A stretch of DNA of 64,000 bases from positions 14,880,001 to 14,944,000 of the forward strand of contig NC_071328.1 in NCBI RefSeq assembly GCF_010183535.1, read 5' to 3'. Below, piece after piece: positions 11,550 to 23,110 of this stretch; the first letter of the stretch is position 1, and every line of letters begins with the position of its first letter. Under the pieces are notes generated by a model. That model made no database searches. It was not told the DNA's origin and was given only the letters and a program-made list of their open reading frames with translations. The stretch comes from Caenorhabditis remanei. Its lineage: Eukaryota; Nematoda; Chromadorea; Rhabditida; Rhabditidae. The position numbers and the translations under genes were made by a program.

Positions 11550-13078
11550 TGAATAGTTCTCATGGTGTTCAGAACCATATTGAATCGAACCATTCGATGC
11601 TTCTTCTCCCACAACTTTTTCAACTTCTCAAATTGTTGAAGTAGCCGATTGAGGAACGCCGTGAGCCGAGCATCCGGTGGTGGAATTCTGAATACGACGG
11701 ACGGAACTTGTCCCTCGACTCCCGACAAATCACGAACAGTCCATTTGATCAAATCAGAATTGTCGAGTAGAACGACATCATCTCCGGCTTTGATAGTGAT
11801 ATTCTGATCCGCATAATCACAGAGAGCCGTCACATTCATCGGATGCGGAATCCGTTCTCCTCGCTGCCAGAGCGGAGAAATCGAAGCGCATCTCTCTGTA
11901 AGCGCCATCAGCACTTGATGATACTTATTCAGAATCTCCTTAATCTCATCAAGTTCTCTCAAGAATCGTTCTCCTTCCTCCAGCGAGAAATCCGTCCGAT
12001 TATAGTTATTCTCCAGTCTTGCGCTCTGCTCCTCAATCCACGCCTCCGCATCGGCCGCCTCCTCCATAAACGACTTCAAATTCAACGCATCCCGCAGATG
12101 CTCCTCAAGACATTTGCTCAGCGCCAACAGCCAATCCCATTGAGTTTGCATCGTTTTGAGATAAATCTCAATGACTCGAACCGCCGGGTGTCCTTGATTC
12201 AGAAGAGCCGCTCCTTGATTATGCACATCGTTGTATTGCTTCTCGCGGAGCTCCATTTCGTGGAGAAGTTGCTTGTAGTAATTGGTGAGCATTGGCAGAT
12301 CGAGTTGCTTGATGTCACTCCAATTACGAGTCACCTCGATTCTCTCCCTCTCTGAAACCCAAATGAGTTCCAGTTGAGCAGCTCTTACGAATGCAATAAG
12401 TGAGTCCAAATCAAGCATTCTTCCAGCCGATAAATCTCTCAATTGTTGATATTCACTCTCCAACACTCTCAACAGCTCACAATACTCATAAGTGTCCTCA
12501 GCGGAGACTTCAGCTTGACGGGCGATGCATTCATCAACATTCTGTCTGAAATCTTGAATATCTCGATTGTCCAATTTGTGTTGCTCGAAGACGTGCTCCA
12601 ACGTCTCCAAATCCTCCAAAAACTCCATCGTCGTCAACTTCTCCATTCTCACACGAACCCATTCGATGCACTCTTCGACACGACTGAACGACGTCTGTCG
12701 CATGTTCTCCAGACGTTGTTGATTCTCTTTATGCAACGTGTCGGTTCTGACGCCAAGGCGGACAAGAATCTGATTCGTCAACCTATCCAAATAGGCGGTT
12801 CGTCGTTGATGGAGTCCGTAGACCCGACGATAGAAGTCGTTCGCTTCTGGATGTTGCATCGTCTTCAGCTCTTCGACGTCCTCGAAGAATCCAGCGATCG
12901 GCGCTTCGAGAGCGTTCAAATCGTCGACAATCTCGGTGACGGTACGCTCGACGGCTGCTGGTGGTGATGTGTCGACACGTGCCTCGACGTCTTCGATTCT
13001 CTTCAGATTCAAGTCGAGCTTCTCGTTGACGATTCCGATGCCTCTCTCCAGACGACTGATGATGTCGTTGGAGTTTCC
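11550..13078 (-). CDS. vab-10: vab-10 plakin-domain core exon with SH3
   Basis: 1,529 nt (509 codons plus two bases) between TTTGCAG and CA|GTGGGT. The first ~390 residues are spectrin-repeat helices (for example RVEECIEWVRVRMEKL and WIEEQSARLENNYNRTDFSL). At about 11828-11680 comes an SH3-like domain, ALCDYADQNITIKAGDDVVL followed by WTVRDLSGVEGQVPSVVF. It is embedded in a spectrin repeat, the hallmark of the plakin domain. The usual SH3 Tyr-rich ligand groove looks incomplete: ALCDY is kept, but the expected WW pair reads KWTV. That fits the view that plakin SH3 domains are structural rather than Pro-ligand binding. Both junctions match in phase. Confidence 0.96.
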
Positions 13079-14000
13079 CTGCAAATGGGCGGAGTTTAGA
13101 GTATGAAAAGGATGATTTGGGGGGAAAATAGGGGTAATTTCTGGGCAGTGCGTGTGTTTTTCAGATTTTGTTTTATATTTTTGAGTTTTGAGCCAATTTT
13201 GGAGGATTTTGAGTATTTTCAGCCAAATATTGTGCGTTTCCGCTAAAATTTTCAGATTTTTCGGTATAATATCTATAAATCAAACTAAAAACTTGGAAAA
13301 GTCGGAATTTAAGTCCAAAAACCGCAAATTTAAGACTAAATGCAGTTTTCTCAGAATTTTACGAATATACTATAAATTTTCAGCTTTTGCTATGCTATAA
13401 CTTCTCAAATTTAAGATTTTGATAACAAAATTTGTAAATACCAAATTTTCAGATTTTCCAGTGTAAAAATGATATAATCAGCTGGAAAAAGGATTTCTAG
13501 TTTAGAAAACGGAACTTTTTGGGGTTTTTCGAATTAAAAATCGCGAAAAACACAATTTTTCAGCTCAAAAACTGCAATTTTTTACTTTAAAAAAGTAATT
13601 TTACGGTATTTTCACATTTTTTTCTTTAAAAAACTTCAGAAAACACGATGTTCAATGAAATAACTCCAAAAATATTCAAATTTTCAGCCCAAAAATACTG
13701 AATTTGCAAATTTTTTGATCAATGAAACCTCTGAAAATGGAAAATTTTCAGCTTTTTCCTATGCTATAACTTCTAAAATATTTAATTTTCAGCTCAAAAA
13801 CTGCAATTTTTGGCCGGAAAAATCACTTTTTCAGATTTTTTCGTTAAAAAAACCTCTGAAATATCTAATTTTCAGCCCAAAAGCTGCAATTTTCAAGTTT
13901 TTGGACCAGTTTCTCTCTATTTTTCAGTGTAAATCATGCGGTATGTTAGTACGAACAAGGACAAGTGATTAATATTCTCATTCCCAACAACAACAACTAC
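13079..14000 (-). other. Intron of AT-rich degenerate repeats
   Basis: Two related blocks near 13370-13410 and 13745-13780 share CAGCTTTTGCTATGCTATAA-like sequence followed by CAGCTCAAAAACTGCAATTT (also 16790-16810). No coding signal. Confidence 0.5.
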
Positions 14001-14339
14001 CTCCTGTACCCGATGCCTTTCCAGCACATCGAATCGTCGATCAATCGACTGGAGCAATTCCATCCAAACTTTGTGCAATTCCGGTGCGCTGAGCTCATGA
14101 GGAATCGCGAATAGCTCAGTGGATCTCATCATTTTCTCAAGATGCTCATAAACGAGCACCAGTCGTCTCTTTTGCTCATCTCGCGGCGGTAAATCGTCAT
14201 CTTTGAATCGTTGTAATTCATAAATTAATTCTGAAGCCGTCCCTTGAAGAAGACGATCGTCAACCAATTGAATCGCTCGAACCACCCATTCCCTCCATTC
14301 GTACGCTTCTTCGATGTATTCTTCTTGCACTTTTTGCAG
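14001..14339 (-). CDS. vab-10: vab-10 plakin-domain exon (first spectrin repeat after CH2)
   Basis: 113 codons, phase 0 on both sides, acceptor TTTTAG, donor GAG|GTAGTT. The product begins LQKVQEEYIEEAYEWREWVV and includes LHKVWMELLQSIDRRFDVLE, typical spectrin-repeat helices. It follows the end of CH2 and precedes the large plakin core exon. Confidence 0.92.
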
Positions 14340-14451
14340 CTAAAACAGACAGTTAGGACATATAGACAGACAGAAACAGACACATAGTGGTTATTACATA
14401 TATATAGCAAGTCTGAAATTTTCAGCCAAAAAAAAAGAAGGGAAAACTCAC

Positions 14452-14640
14452 TCTATTCAGCTCTGGCAGATGGGGAAGAGCATTGTAGAGAGACGAGACG
14501 TAGGTGATGATCGATTTCTCGTCTGGATTGTTCGTGTCGACGTCTTCGGCATCGAGAAGACGTGAAACGCCGAATTCACGTTCGGCTGTGGCGAACGCGT
14601 TGTCGAGACGTTCACGGTTTGAAACCGATTCGTCGCTGAT
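14452..14640 (-). CDS. vab-10: vab-10 CH2 domain, third exon
   Basis: 63 codons, phase 0 at both ends, acceptor TTTGTAG, donor [29 protein letters not shown] followed by [20 protein letters not shown] is the canonical C-terminal half of the second calponin-homology domain of spectrin-superfamily actin-binding domains (the DPEDVD...[10 protein letters not shown] signature). Confidence 0.97.
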
Positions 14641-16339
14641 CTACAAATTAGAGATTTTGATGCATTTTTGGGTATTTTTAGTCTAATTTCAACTATTTTT
14701 CAGCCAAAAGAGTTTTCTGGATTTATAGTATCTAGGAGACGATATAAGTTAAAATGAGTTCCTGCGGAAAACTCTGTCGAAAATGAGATTTAAAACTCAG
14801 AAATGGAGATTTAACTAGAAGTTAAGTTAAAAAACCTCGCTAAGTGCTCGAAAATGAGCTCTAGCCTCTCAGAAAACTGAAATTGGATGAAAATTTTGAG
14901 ACAGTTGTCAAAAAATGAATATAAACAGCGGAAGGTAGATCTCAAATCTGTAGCTTCGAGAAAAATTGAGCAAAATGAGCAGAGGGGCGTCAAACTTGTC
15001 AAAAAATTCACCAAAAGCGTTATAAAAGACGGAATATATCAGAATTTTTGTGATTTTCCATCTGAAAATTCTATAAGTATAAAATTAGAGCGTTTCCAGT
15101 CAAAATCCTGATTATCGAGAACGTCCTGATTCAATTTCTAGCGTTTTTAAACTATTTTTGAGACATTTTTAGTTTAAAAACCGCTAGAAATTGAACCCAG
15201 CTCTCAGGAAACGCTCTAATTTTATACTTAATGCATTTTCAGATGACACATCACAAAAATTCTGAATTATTCCATCTATTACAGCGCTTCTGGGCTCATT
15301 TTTCGCGATATTACAGATTTGAGATGTTACTTTCGCAGTTTTTATACATTTTTTGATGATTGTCTCAACGTTTTCATTCAATTTCAGCGTTTTTGAGGTT
15401 TAGATCTCATTTTCGAACACTTAGCGTGGTATTTAACAAAATTTTCAGCCAATTTGGGATCTCTAAGCCATTGTACCTATTTTTTCTTAATTTTCAGTTA
15501 AATCTCCATTTCTGAGTCTTAAATCTTATTTCCAAGCATTTGAGGCCATTTTTGACGGAACTTTTTGGGCAATTTCAGCCTCATCTAACATCCAATTCCA
15601 GAGTTTTTGAGGTCTAGAACTCAATTTCAGTCAAATCTCCATTTCTGAGCCATTTTTACGGAATTTTCAGCCGATTTAAGTCTCAAACTCAAACTTGGTC
15701 CCTCATACCTCAAAAATTCAAATCTAATTCCAGTTCCGCCGCCTAGTCAAAGCAGACCACTTGAAAATCACCTATAATCTGTCCACTTTCACCGCCGACA
15801 TCCCACTTTTTTTCTTCCCTAAATGCAATTTACCGCAATTTCCAAATAGAGGGGGGGACGCACCCTTTCAACTCTCTCCTCTAACAAACATTTCTGTATA
15901 CATACAGATTCTCTGCGTCTCTTTGTGTATCTCACTCTCTCTCGTCTCTCTCTACAGGTCGCATTTTAACGCGAAGAATAAGAAGAAGAAGAAGACCATG
16001 ATGATCAACAGGAAATTCGAAAAAAGAAGAGAAAGACGTCTTCAGAATTTCTCTCTGCGTCTCTCATAGATGCTACACTATTTCTCTCGCTACTAATCAC
16101 TTTATCATTCATGTTTATATCACAATTCTTGGAGAAACGAAGAAGAAGACAACAATTATTACACTAAATACTAAAAGCATCTTCTTCATCTTCGCCTTCT
16201 TCTGAATTCTAGAATTCTGGTTTTTCTTTTTTCTAAATGGTGGCGGTGATAAATTCATCACTTCACCGCCTTTTTTGTAGGTCAAAAACTATCAAAAACT
16301 ATCCAAAAAAACCGGCTGAAAAAAAAAGAGAATACTCAC
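14641..16339 (-). other. Intron within CH2 coding region
   Basis: Holds the foldback at 14838-15427, then diverged words (CAATTTCAGTCAAATCTCCATTTCTGAG type) at 15450-15660. Two CTCTGCGTCTCT-type motifs lie at about 15914 and 16054 in a CT-rich stretch. No exon seen. Confidence 0.6.
14838..15427. repeat. ~590-bp imperfect foldback element
   Basis: Two arms in inverted orientation. AAGTATAAAATTAGAGCGTT (15074) matches the complement of AACGCTCTAATTTTATACTT (15210). TTCAATTTCTAGCG (15129) matches CGCTAGAAATTGAA (15182). GATCTCAAATCTGTA (14939) matches TACAGATTTGAGATG (15312). The outermost GCTAAGTGCTCGAAAATGAG matches CTCATTTTCGAACACTTAGC. The left arm carries about 60 extra bases. Loop about 15147-15178. 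In the intron inside CH2. Confidence 0.82.
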
Positions 16340-16456
16340 CTTATTCCAATCGACAGCATTCGGTCTGTATCGATGGAGAATTGCGTTGAAGGCGAGTCCG
16401 TCACGCCACGAGCTCGAGAAGTTGTTCACATTCACACGAGGATAACCGGCGGTCAC
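16340..16456 (-). CDS. vab-10: vab-10 CH2 domain, second exon
   Basis: 39 codons, phase 0, acceptor TTTCCAG, donor AAG|GTGAGT. The product [20 protein letters not shown] then [19 protein letters not shown] contains the [10 protein letters not shown].(L/I)H..RP signature of CH2 domains. Joins in frame on both sides. Confidence 0.97.
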
Positions 16457-16479
16457 CTGGAAAGAGAATTGAGGGTACC

Positions 16480-17225
16480 GTAACCTATGTAATACTGTAG
16501 TTTTGTAGCCCAGGATAGCTGGATCACTAAATCCAAAAATACAGTAATCCGTGTGTAATACTGTAGTTTTAGGAAAATTAAAACTTCTTATTTTGGTCAC
16601 AGCTCTAATGCCTATAATTACACTATCTCTACAGTAATCTCAAAATGAGTACAGTAGCCCAGGATCGCTGGATTACTAAATCCTAGCTATACAGTTACAG
16701 TAACCTAGACCATTTTCGGCTGAAAAATTGATTTTTACGGAATTTTTTAGATTTTTTGGTTAAAAAAAACCTCTAAAACGTGAATTTTTCAGCTTTTTGC
16801 TATGTTATCTTACGATTTTTGGCCGAAAAAGTCAATCAGAAAGATCTACAGTAAGATACAGTATCCCTAGATCACTGCATTGTAGTTATAGCCTACAGTA
16901 ACCTATCCAGACTGCCGTATCTACAGTAATCCAACTTTAGCTATAGTAACCAAGGGGTACTGTAGATCTGAAAAATATCTCTTAACTAATCCTAGGGTTA
17001 CTGTAGTTCCGAAAATCGGATTCAGGATCCAAAATTTCGGAATTTTACTATTTTTTGGATTCTTTTTCAGGTTAAAAACCATATTTTCATCAAAATAGGT
17101 TACTGTACATCTGAAAATTAGATCCAGGATCCAAAAACGCTCGTTTATTCGACTATTTTTCAAGAGCGAATACTCATCCTAGGATTACTGTACATCTAAA
17201 AATTGAATCCAGGATCCAAAAATTT
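16480..17225 (+). repeat. Dispersed TACTGTA/GGATCC-word repeats in intron
   Basis: Three ~95-bp units end in TTACTGTAG.TCTGAAAAT followed by ATCCAGGATCCAAAA (near 16997, 17100, 17186). They are preceded by several CAGTAACC.AG.AT words. Related words recur at 28560-28730. Confidence 0.6.
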
Positions 17226-17269
17226 GGAAATTTTCAGTTTTTTTCACACCAAATTCCTCTTCTTCTCAC

Positions 17270-17338
17270 CTTTCGCGCCCATTGAAGCAGTGCGTCGCGC
17301 GCCGATGTCGCATCGCTTCCATGTAACGCTTCGGAGAC
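17270..17338 (-). CDS. vab-10: vab-10 CH2 domain, first exon
   Basis: 23 codons, phase 0, acceptor TTTGCAG, donor AAG|GTGAGA. It encodes VSEALHGSDATSARDALLQW plus ARK, the first helix of CH2 (A..ALL.W). It is reached in phase 0 either from the CH1 exon ending at 24827 or from the membrane-segment exon ending at 19729. Confidence 0.95.
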
Positions 17339-17811
17339 CTGCAAATAGATGGATTAAATGGGGGTCATTCATTCATTCAATTGGTATAGGTTCAGCAGTG
17401 TGTGTTTCCATGTTATTTTTCGACTGAAATTTTCAAATTTTCAGTCTGAAAATCGGGTTGTTAGAAGCTGAAAATTCACTCAATTTTTCCAGATTTTTTC
17501 CAGTTTCTCTATAACAATTCCCCCCGTGTCTTTCGTGATTCATGTCAATGCCGGTGTGCGCAGGCATGTATCTCGGCTGTGCATACAGACAAAAAGGTTC
17601 TCTGTCTCTATTGTGTCATTTTTCCGCCTCCTCTCTTGGAACTAAACAACAGAAGAGGAAATGCGCGACGGGTAAAACGACCGACGATGGGTGCGGTTGC
17701 TGCCAATAGGAAGAAAAAAACCACTGGAAACTAGTCATCGCAGGGAGAAAAGTGAAATTTGATCGTTTAATTTTTATGGAGAAAAAGGAGTCTAGGAATA
17801 TGAAAATGTGC

Positions 17812-17985
17812 TAAAAACGGTCTAAAATGGTCTAAAATGGTATAAAATGCTCTAGAATAGTCATAAAATAGCCTAACATGGTCTAAAAATGGACTGAAAT
17901 GGGCTGAAAATAGTCTAAAATGGACTAAAAATGAGCTAAAATAATGCAAAATAGACTTAAAGTGTTCTGAAATGGTCTAAAATGG
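17812..17985 (+). repeat. 10-13-bp satellite (TCTAAAATGG)
   Basis: About 14 diverged units of TCTAAAATGG or CTAAAAATGG (variants TATAAAATGC, CTGAAATGGG) in tandem. Confidence 0.85.
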
Positions 17986-18145
17986 ACCAAAAATAGTCAA
18001 AATGACTCGAAAAACGCCAGAATTTTCAAAAAATTCAAACATTTTCAGACAATTCTAATAAAATGGGCTGAAAGTTGTCAAAAATTTCCAATTTTTCAAC
18101 TAAAAAGGAGGAAATATCACTAAGTTTGGATTTTCAGAAAATTTC

Positions 18146-18212
18146 AGTCATGCAGTAGGTTCACTTTTTTGGGATTTTCAGAAAAAGTAAACCTGCTGCA
18201 TGATTGAAATTT
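18146..18212. repeat. Small hairpin
   Basis: TCAGTCATGCAGTAGGTTCA and its imperfect complement AACCTGCTGCATGATTGA flank TTTTTTGGGATTTTCAGAAAAA. A ~25-bp stem. Confidence 0.7.
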
Positions 18213-19728
18213 TGGTTGAAAAAATCTGAAATTTTGGACTACTTTCAGCCCATTTTTATCCCACTATTGGAATTGTCTGACAATTTCGGAGATTTTCCAG
18301 TTATTTAGACTATTTTCAGCCCATTTTCATCGCCTAGCGTTCCTTTCTCCTAGACAATACAACACTTTGTCTAGAACATGGCTATACCTAACTGTCCAAA
18401 TCCCCTTTACCAGCGTTCCAATTCCCGATTCTTCTAAATTTCCTAATTCCAAAAATCACGTCTTCTTGCCCCAAAACTTTGTTTGTGTCATCATATTCGT
18501 CCTCTCTTCTCTCCTTTCATTATCATCAGTATACAACATATCAATATCAATCTCGAAAATTCCTTTCTTCTACTCGCAAAACAACAAAATGCGAGAAGAA
18601 GAAGAAGACGTTGGGTGTGGTTCTCAATTTCTTCTCTCAAACTTTTTTTTAAGAGAAGAAGAAAAAGGAATCGAGAACTTGGTTCTCCTCCATCACATTA
18701 TCAATCAGAAAAGTGTGTGTGATGGGGCTGGAAATTCCAGAGGAAGGTGGAGGACAAAGGGAGTCGGAACCAGTTTCAGACTGAAACTTTCAGTCTCGAG
18801 AACTGTAATTCCATCTAGAATTCCAGAAGTACCTCTAGATGCTCCTGGCTTGAAACCAAGATTTTCGGGCTTCTGGAGCATCTGGTTGACTCAGAAGGCT
18901 TGACGTCTTTTCAGAAGTCGTTGAGCTATAAGAGGTCTGAAACATTTTCAGAATTCTCAGAATCCCTCTTGTACGTCTCCAGGTGCTTTTCAGAGTCTTA
19001 GAATCCGTCTAGTCTTCTGCACTCTCTCTCTTCGGCCATAAATCCCCCACAGCCATTTTTTCTCTCTCGTCAAGTGTCAAAACCGTTCTGAAGACGAAGA
19101 AGACGTCAAAAGCAATTGAAGCGTATCCGCGACGAGAAAACGCGTATTGTTCGAATATCTCATAAACCGTCTCCTCTCCTTCTCAACTTTTCCATCGTCG
19201 CGACGAGAATTCCGAATTCTGAATCAATTCGTCGTCTCCCTCCAGCCACCAACATTAAGTTGAAGGCGTTGGCAAGGTTATCTCTCTCCTCTCCATATAC
19301 CAACTATACTGATGAATTCATTAGAAGACGTCAGAGACATAACGGAGATGAATCGAACAGATATTATGCACTCGCCGGGAGAAAAGACGTCGTCTAATTG
19401 CGGAAGGAAAGTCATAAACAATCGGTGTGTGTGGGAGAGAAAGATAAGGAAACGGAGAAAGGGAGGTCAAATGGAAACGTTTAGAGGGAAAGGATCAATA
19501 GGGACTGATATGTAGATCAAAACTGGAAATCCAGAAATTGGGGATTTTTGCATTAAAAAGTGCAAAAACTGTCATTTCTAGATGGAAAAAAGAAACAGAA
19601 GCAGAGATCGCTTAGGGAATGTTGAAAACTCGAAATTTGAAGATTATAGTGAATTTCAGATGGAAAAAATGGAATTTTTGCATAAAAAAGTGCAAAATTT
19701 CAGCTTTTTCAGCCGAAAAACTCCTTAC

Positions 19729-20661
19729 CTCGTCTCTCCTCATTGATCTGGAACGTTCTCTCTCTCCGCGTGTCTTCTTCACTCGTTGCACTTTTCTCTC
19801 AAAGTGCTCACGAGTCTCATAGCTCGAGCTCTCCGAGAAACCGCCATGATGTGTCTGAACGGCATTCGACAGATGTCGATTATCGGCATGATGTATCATT
19901 TGGCCATTTGATCCGACGACATGTCCGTTACCGTATCCTCCAGCAGCTCCTCCATTCCGCGAGTACTCCTCATAATAGCTGGAATTCTGTCCACCGCCGG
20001 CTCCACCACCGATCGCCTGCTGACTCGACGAGTGTTGTTGTGAGATCGACGAGTGTTGGCCACCTTGTTGAGCCGCCGCTCGGGAGCTTTCGGATTTCCG
20101 TTCCGACTTTTTCGAATAGTTTCGCACCACTTTAAGCATGGTTAGCGTGGTGGCGAGTCCGAAGAGGATGAGTGATGTTGTGGCTAGACACGATGTCGCA
20201 TGCCACACGTACGAATCGCAGTGATCGCACGGATGGGAAGAACTGGAAGTAGAAGATGTTGGAGATTTCAACGAGGAAAGTAACGGTGAAGAAGATGTCA
20301 AAAAAGAAGAAGATCGTTGTTGTGGTAAAAGAAATGATGAAGGAAATGAAAACGAACAAGAAGACGCAGAAGTTGAAGGCAACAACGTTGAAGAAGAAGA
20401 CTGTCCGCCGTCTCCACCTTCACTCCTCCATGAGATGGGCGGCGCTTCGTAGGTGGGGTCGTTGCTGCTACCGCCTGCAGCAGTGAGACCGTGGTAATAA
20501 GTCGTCTCCTCGGCTGCGGAGGGGGCGTCTCCTCCGAATAATGCTATTTCGACAGTCTGTTGAGTGTGTTGAGACGGAGAAGAAGAACAACTGATGCCAA
20601 TTGTGAAGCAGAGCACGTTGTGAGCCCAGTAGAGGAGGTATTCCAGGAGCAGTACGTACAT
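19729..20661 (-). CDS. vab-10: Candidate alternative first exon with membrane segment (vab-10, CH1-less form)
   Basis: An open frame of 311 codons from ATG ends at a perfect GAG|GTAAGG donor in phase 0, fitting the next CH2 exon. The N-terminus MYVLLLEYLLYWAHNVLCFT is hydrophobic. A Ser-rich, low-complexity stretch follows, then a second hydrophobic segment, SCLATTSLILFGLATTLTML, flanked by basic KVVRNYSKKSERK. The cytosol-facing part is rich in Ser, Gln and Gly (SSSQQAIGGGAGGGQNSSYY) and ends basic. Because the exon lies between CH1 and CH2, a transcript starting here would lack CH1 and carry a membrane anchor. Membrane-anchored and CH2-only N-termini are known among mammalian dystonin/MACF isoforms. 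The start codon is inferred; the low-complexity part could include non-coding sequence. Confidence 0.7.
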
Positions 20662-20759
20662 TTTTGGGCTTTTTCAGCAAAAAAGTCGAAAATTCGCGAT
20701 TTTTGCTGGAAACCGGTCTCGCAGAGCTCTACTTTCAGCAAAATGTCTGAAATTGCTTC

Positions 20760-21065
20760 AGTTTGCTCTGAGACGGTTATGAGAGCTCCGACTCAAACAA
20801 AACTGCTCCAATCAGCTCGAAATCGTCAGAAGTTGACTCGAAATTGATCTGACGGCTCCAAACCGATCTGATCTTGCTCAGTATGCTCCAAATGCTCGTA
20901 TCTTGCTCTGAGACTGTTTTGAGAGCTCCGACTGTTCCAATCGGCTCTAATTCGTTAGAAATCGACCAAAATTGCCTCAAAATCGTCTTGAGAAGCTCAG
21001 AATGCTCCAAACTTGCTCCAGAATCTCCAGTGTTGCTCAGAATACTCCAGAATTTCCAGTGCTCC
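20760..21065 (+). repeat. Tandem duplication upstream of membrane-segment exon
   Basis: Two ~160-bp units share TTGCTCTGAGAC, GAGAGCTCCGACT and GCTC(C/T)AA words. They lie 100-400 bases upstream of the ATG at 20661, where a promoter for that isoform would be. Confidence 0.65.
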
Positions 21066-22744
21066 GGATTTTTCGATTCAAAATCCACCGGAACAGTAAT
21101 AAATAGGTAATACCAGATATCAGGAATAGCAAAATAAGCCAACACACACCGGTTTCGGCTTCTACCTGTGTTGCTTGCGTATCTTTCCGTGTGTGTGTGC
21201 GTATATAGCGTCCCCTCCGATGTGTGTGTGCAGTGCATTTTATTATATGCATATAAATTCATATATTTATGATCTATTAAAATCGATTGTTCCTCTCTTT
21301 CTCGTACTTTTTTCTCGAAAAAAGTACTTTTTCGTTCCCATATGAGACTGTGTGTGGCGGAAAAGAAGAAGAGCATCTTTCTGCCAATTGTTTGCACTTT
21401 AGCTTCATCATCTTCGGCTTGCTATGTGTTTCTTTTTCGATTTCTTTCGAATGGAATTTCTAAACGAAACAACTTTTTTTGTTTATTTTTTGCCACAGAA
21501 CATCATGAAGGGGACCTTCTGAACTGGAAAATAGCTTAAAATCTATATTTTCAGAGTTCTCGGTAAATCAAACCGATATCTTCATTTTGGTAATTGATAA
21601 CTTCCAGATCGCTCCGCCCACTATTGAGATTTGCGACTTTAAAGATGGATAATGACGAAAAACTACCTAAAGTAGCCCTTTTCATAGTGAAATATGATGA
21701 TTTTTACATCAAAACTATCAGATTTTTACTAAAAACCTCTTTTTTTTCAGTTTAGATGATGCAGCCGTTGTCCGATTGCAAAAATCACATTTTTTCCGTC
21801 TCCGGACATTCTGAGATCCCGATTTTGACTGAAAATTCGTTATTTTCAGCTAGAGAATCAATCACCGAATTTCAGCTGAATTCGAGCTGAAACTTGGAGT
21901 TTCAGACTCCAAATCTCTCAAAACGATCATAGTTTGACTGAAAATTTCCGATTTGTCCGTTCAAGATGCCAATTTTGACATTTTCAGCCAGCTTCAGTTG
22001 GAACTTCCAAGTTCAAATTCTCCTCATCTTCTCCACAAATAGCCATTTTTCTCTTCACTTCTTTGGCATAAGAAAAATGAGACACACCCATTGGGTTTGT
22101 GTTATTCACAGGGCGTGAACCCTTCTTTTCCCTCTCTGTTTCTCTCTCTCCATGTGATCACAAACACACAACAATAGCTGTGAGTAGGAAGAGATGAGGA
22201 CATCGAAACTTGTCAAATTGATTGATTCATACACGGATGAAAACGGCGGAGAGAGAAACAGATTTAAATCATTTATAGGTGAAATCCGCATCCATTTATC
22301 CAAATTAGGGGCGCACTCGGTATAGAAAACACTATGATTATCCATAAATAGGTAATCGTCAAGCAACCGTGACCCCCTAGCTGGGAACAAGTAGGGTCAG
22401 GTTACTGTAGGGTTACTGTAGGGTTACACCGGACAATACCAAATGAGTCATACGCGTCAACGACACGCCAGCCTGACTATTTGCCATGTAATTCCTCCAA
22501 AATATTGACCTTATTCGGATTCGATTCGAATCGGAATGGGTGTGCGCCTTGTTTACTCTATGTCTCTATGTCAGTGGCGTCCAAATTTCGTTTTTTTTTG
22601 CAATAGACAACAGCTGACTGTAATTGCAGATGGCTGGTGAGACTAATCGGAAGTGTTTCAGACAGAATGATGATTCAGAAAAAGTGAAATTTGCTGAGTA
22701 GCGACTTAGAGTAAGGGGTTTGGCACAGCGCCAAGTGCTACAAT

Positions 22745-23110
22745 TTCAGACTTTTCGGAGTTTCAGATATTCGAAACTCAGGGATTCAGAATCCGAAGAA
22801 TTCTGAAATCGTTGAAACCGTTTTTATAGCGTTTGATTCCCAATGAGATTTCAGGCCTCTTGAGAGCCAGAATTTCAGACTTTTTCGAGTTTCAGATAAT
22901 CGAAAGTCAGGGATTCAGAATTATATTAATTCTGAAACTGATTTCAGCTGAACAAGAGTTTCAGGTGTCTGGAAGCTCCAGATTCTCGAATTTTCGGATA
23001 TTCATGTGGATTCGTCCATCTTTCCTGGACGTCAGGCGATTAAAAGCCAGGATTCAGGGATTCGGAATCTAATGAGTTCTGAATCCGTTGAAACCGGTTT
23101 TTTCAGCGTA
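22745..23110 (+). repeat. Three diverged ~115-bp tandem units
   Basis: Units starting near 22747, 22868 and about 22975 share the words CAGACTTTTTCGAGTTTCAG, ATAATCGAAAGTCAGGGATT and GAATCCG/GAAACCG. GATTCAGGGATTCGGAAT recurs at 23050. Confidence 0.65.

Larger units (their letters stand above)
17339..19728 (-). other. Intron between CH2 exon and membrane-segment exon
   Basis: Contains a 10-bp satellite (17812-17985), a small hairpin (18146-18212) and a long Ser/Arg-codon-like stretch (18370-19520) rich in GAAGACGTC and TTCCAGAA words. The latter gives moderately long ORFs on the plus strand but has no domain and no splice support. No gene supported. Confidence 0.5.

Noticed and set aside
11843..12967. 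Plus-strand ORFs of 170 and 174 codons
   Set aside because: Antisense to the plakin-domain exon; Leu/Gln-rich composition is what the complement of spectrin-repeat codons gives.
18367..18903. 178-codon plus-strand ORF with a hydrophobic stretch
   Set aside because: Opens with a non-ATG codon, low-complexity, no splice or domain support, inside a vab-10 intron.
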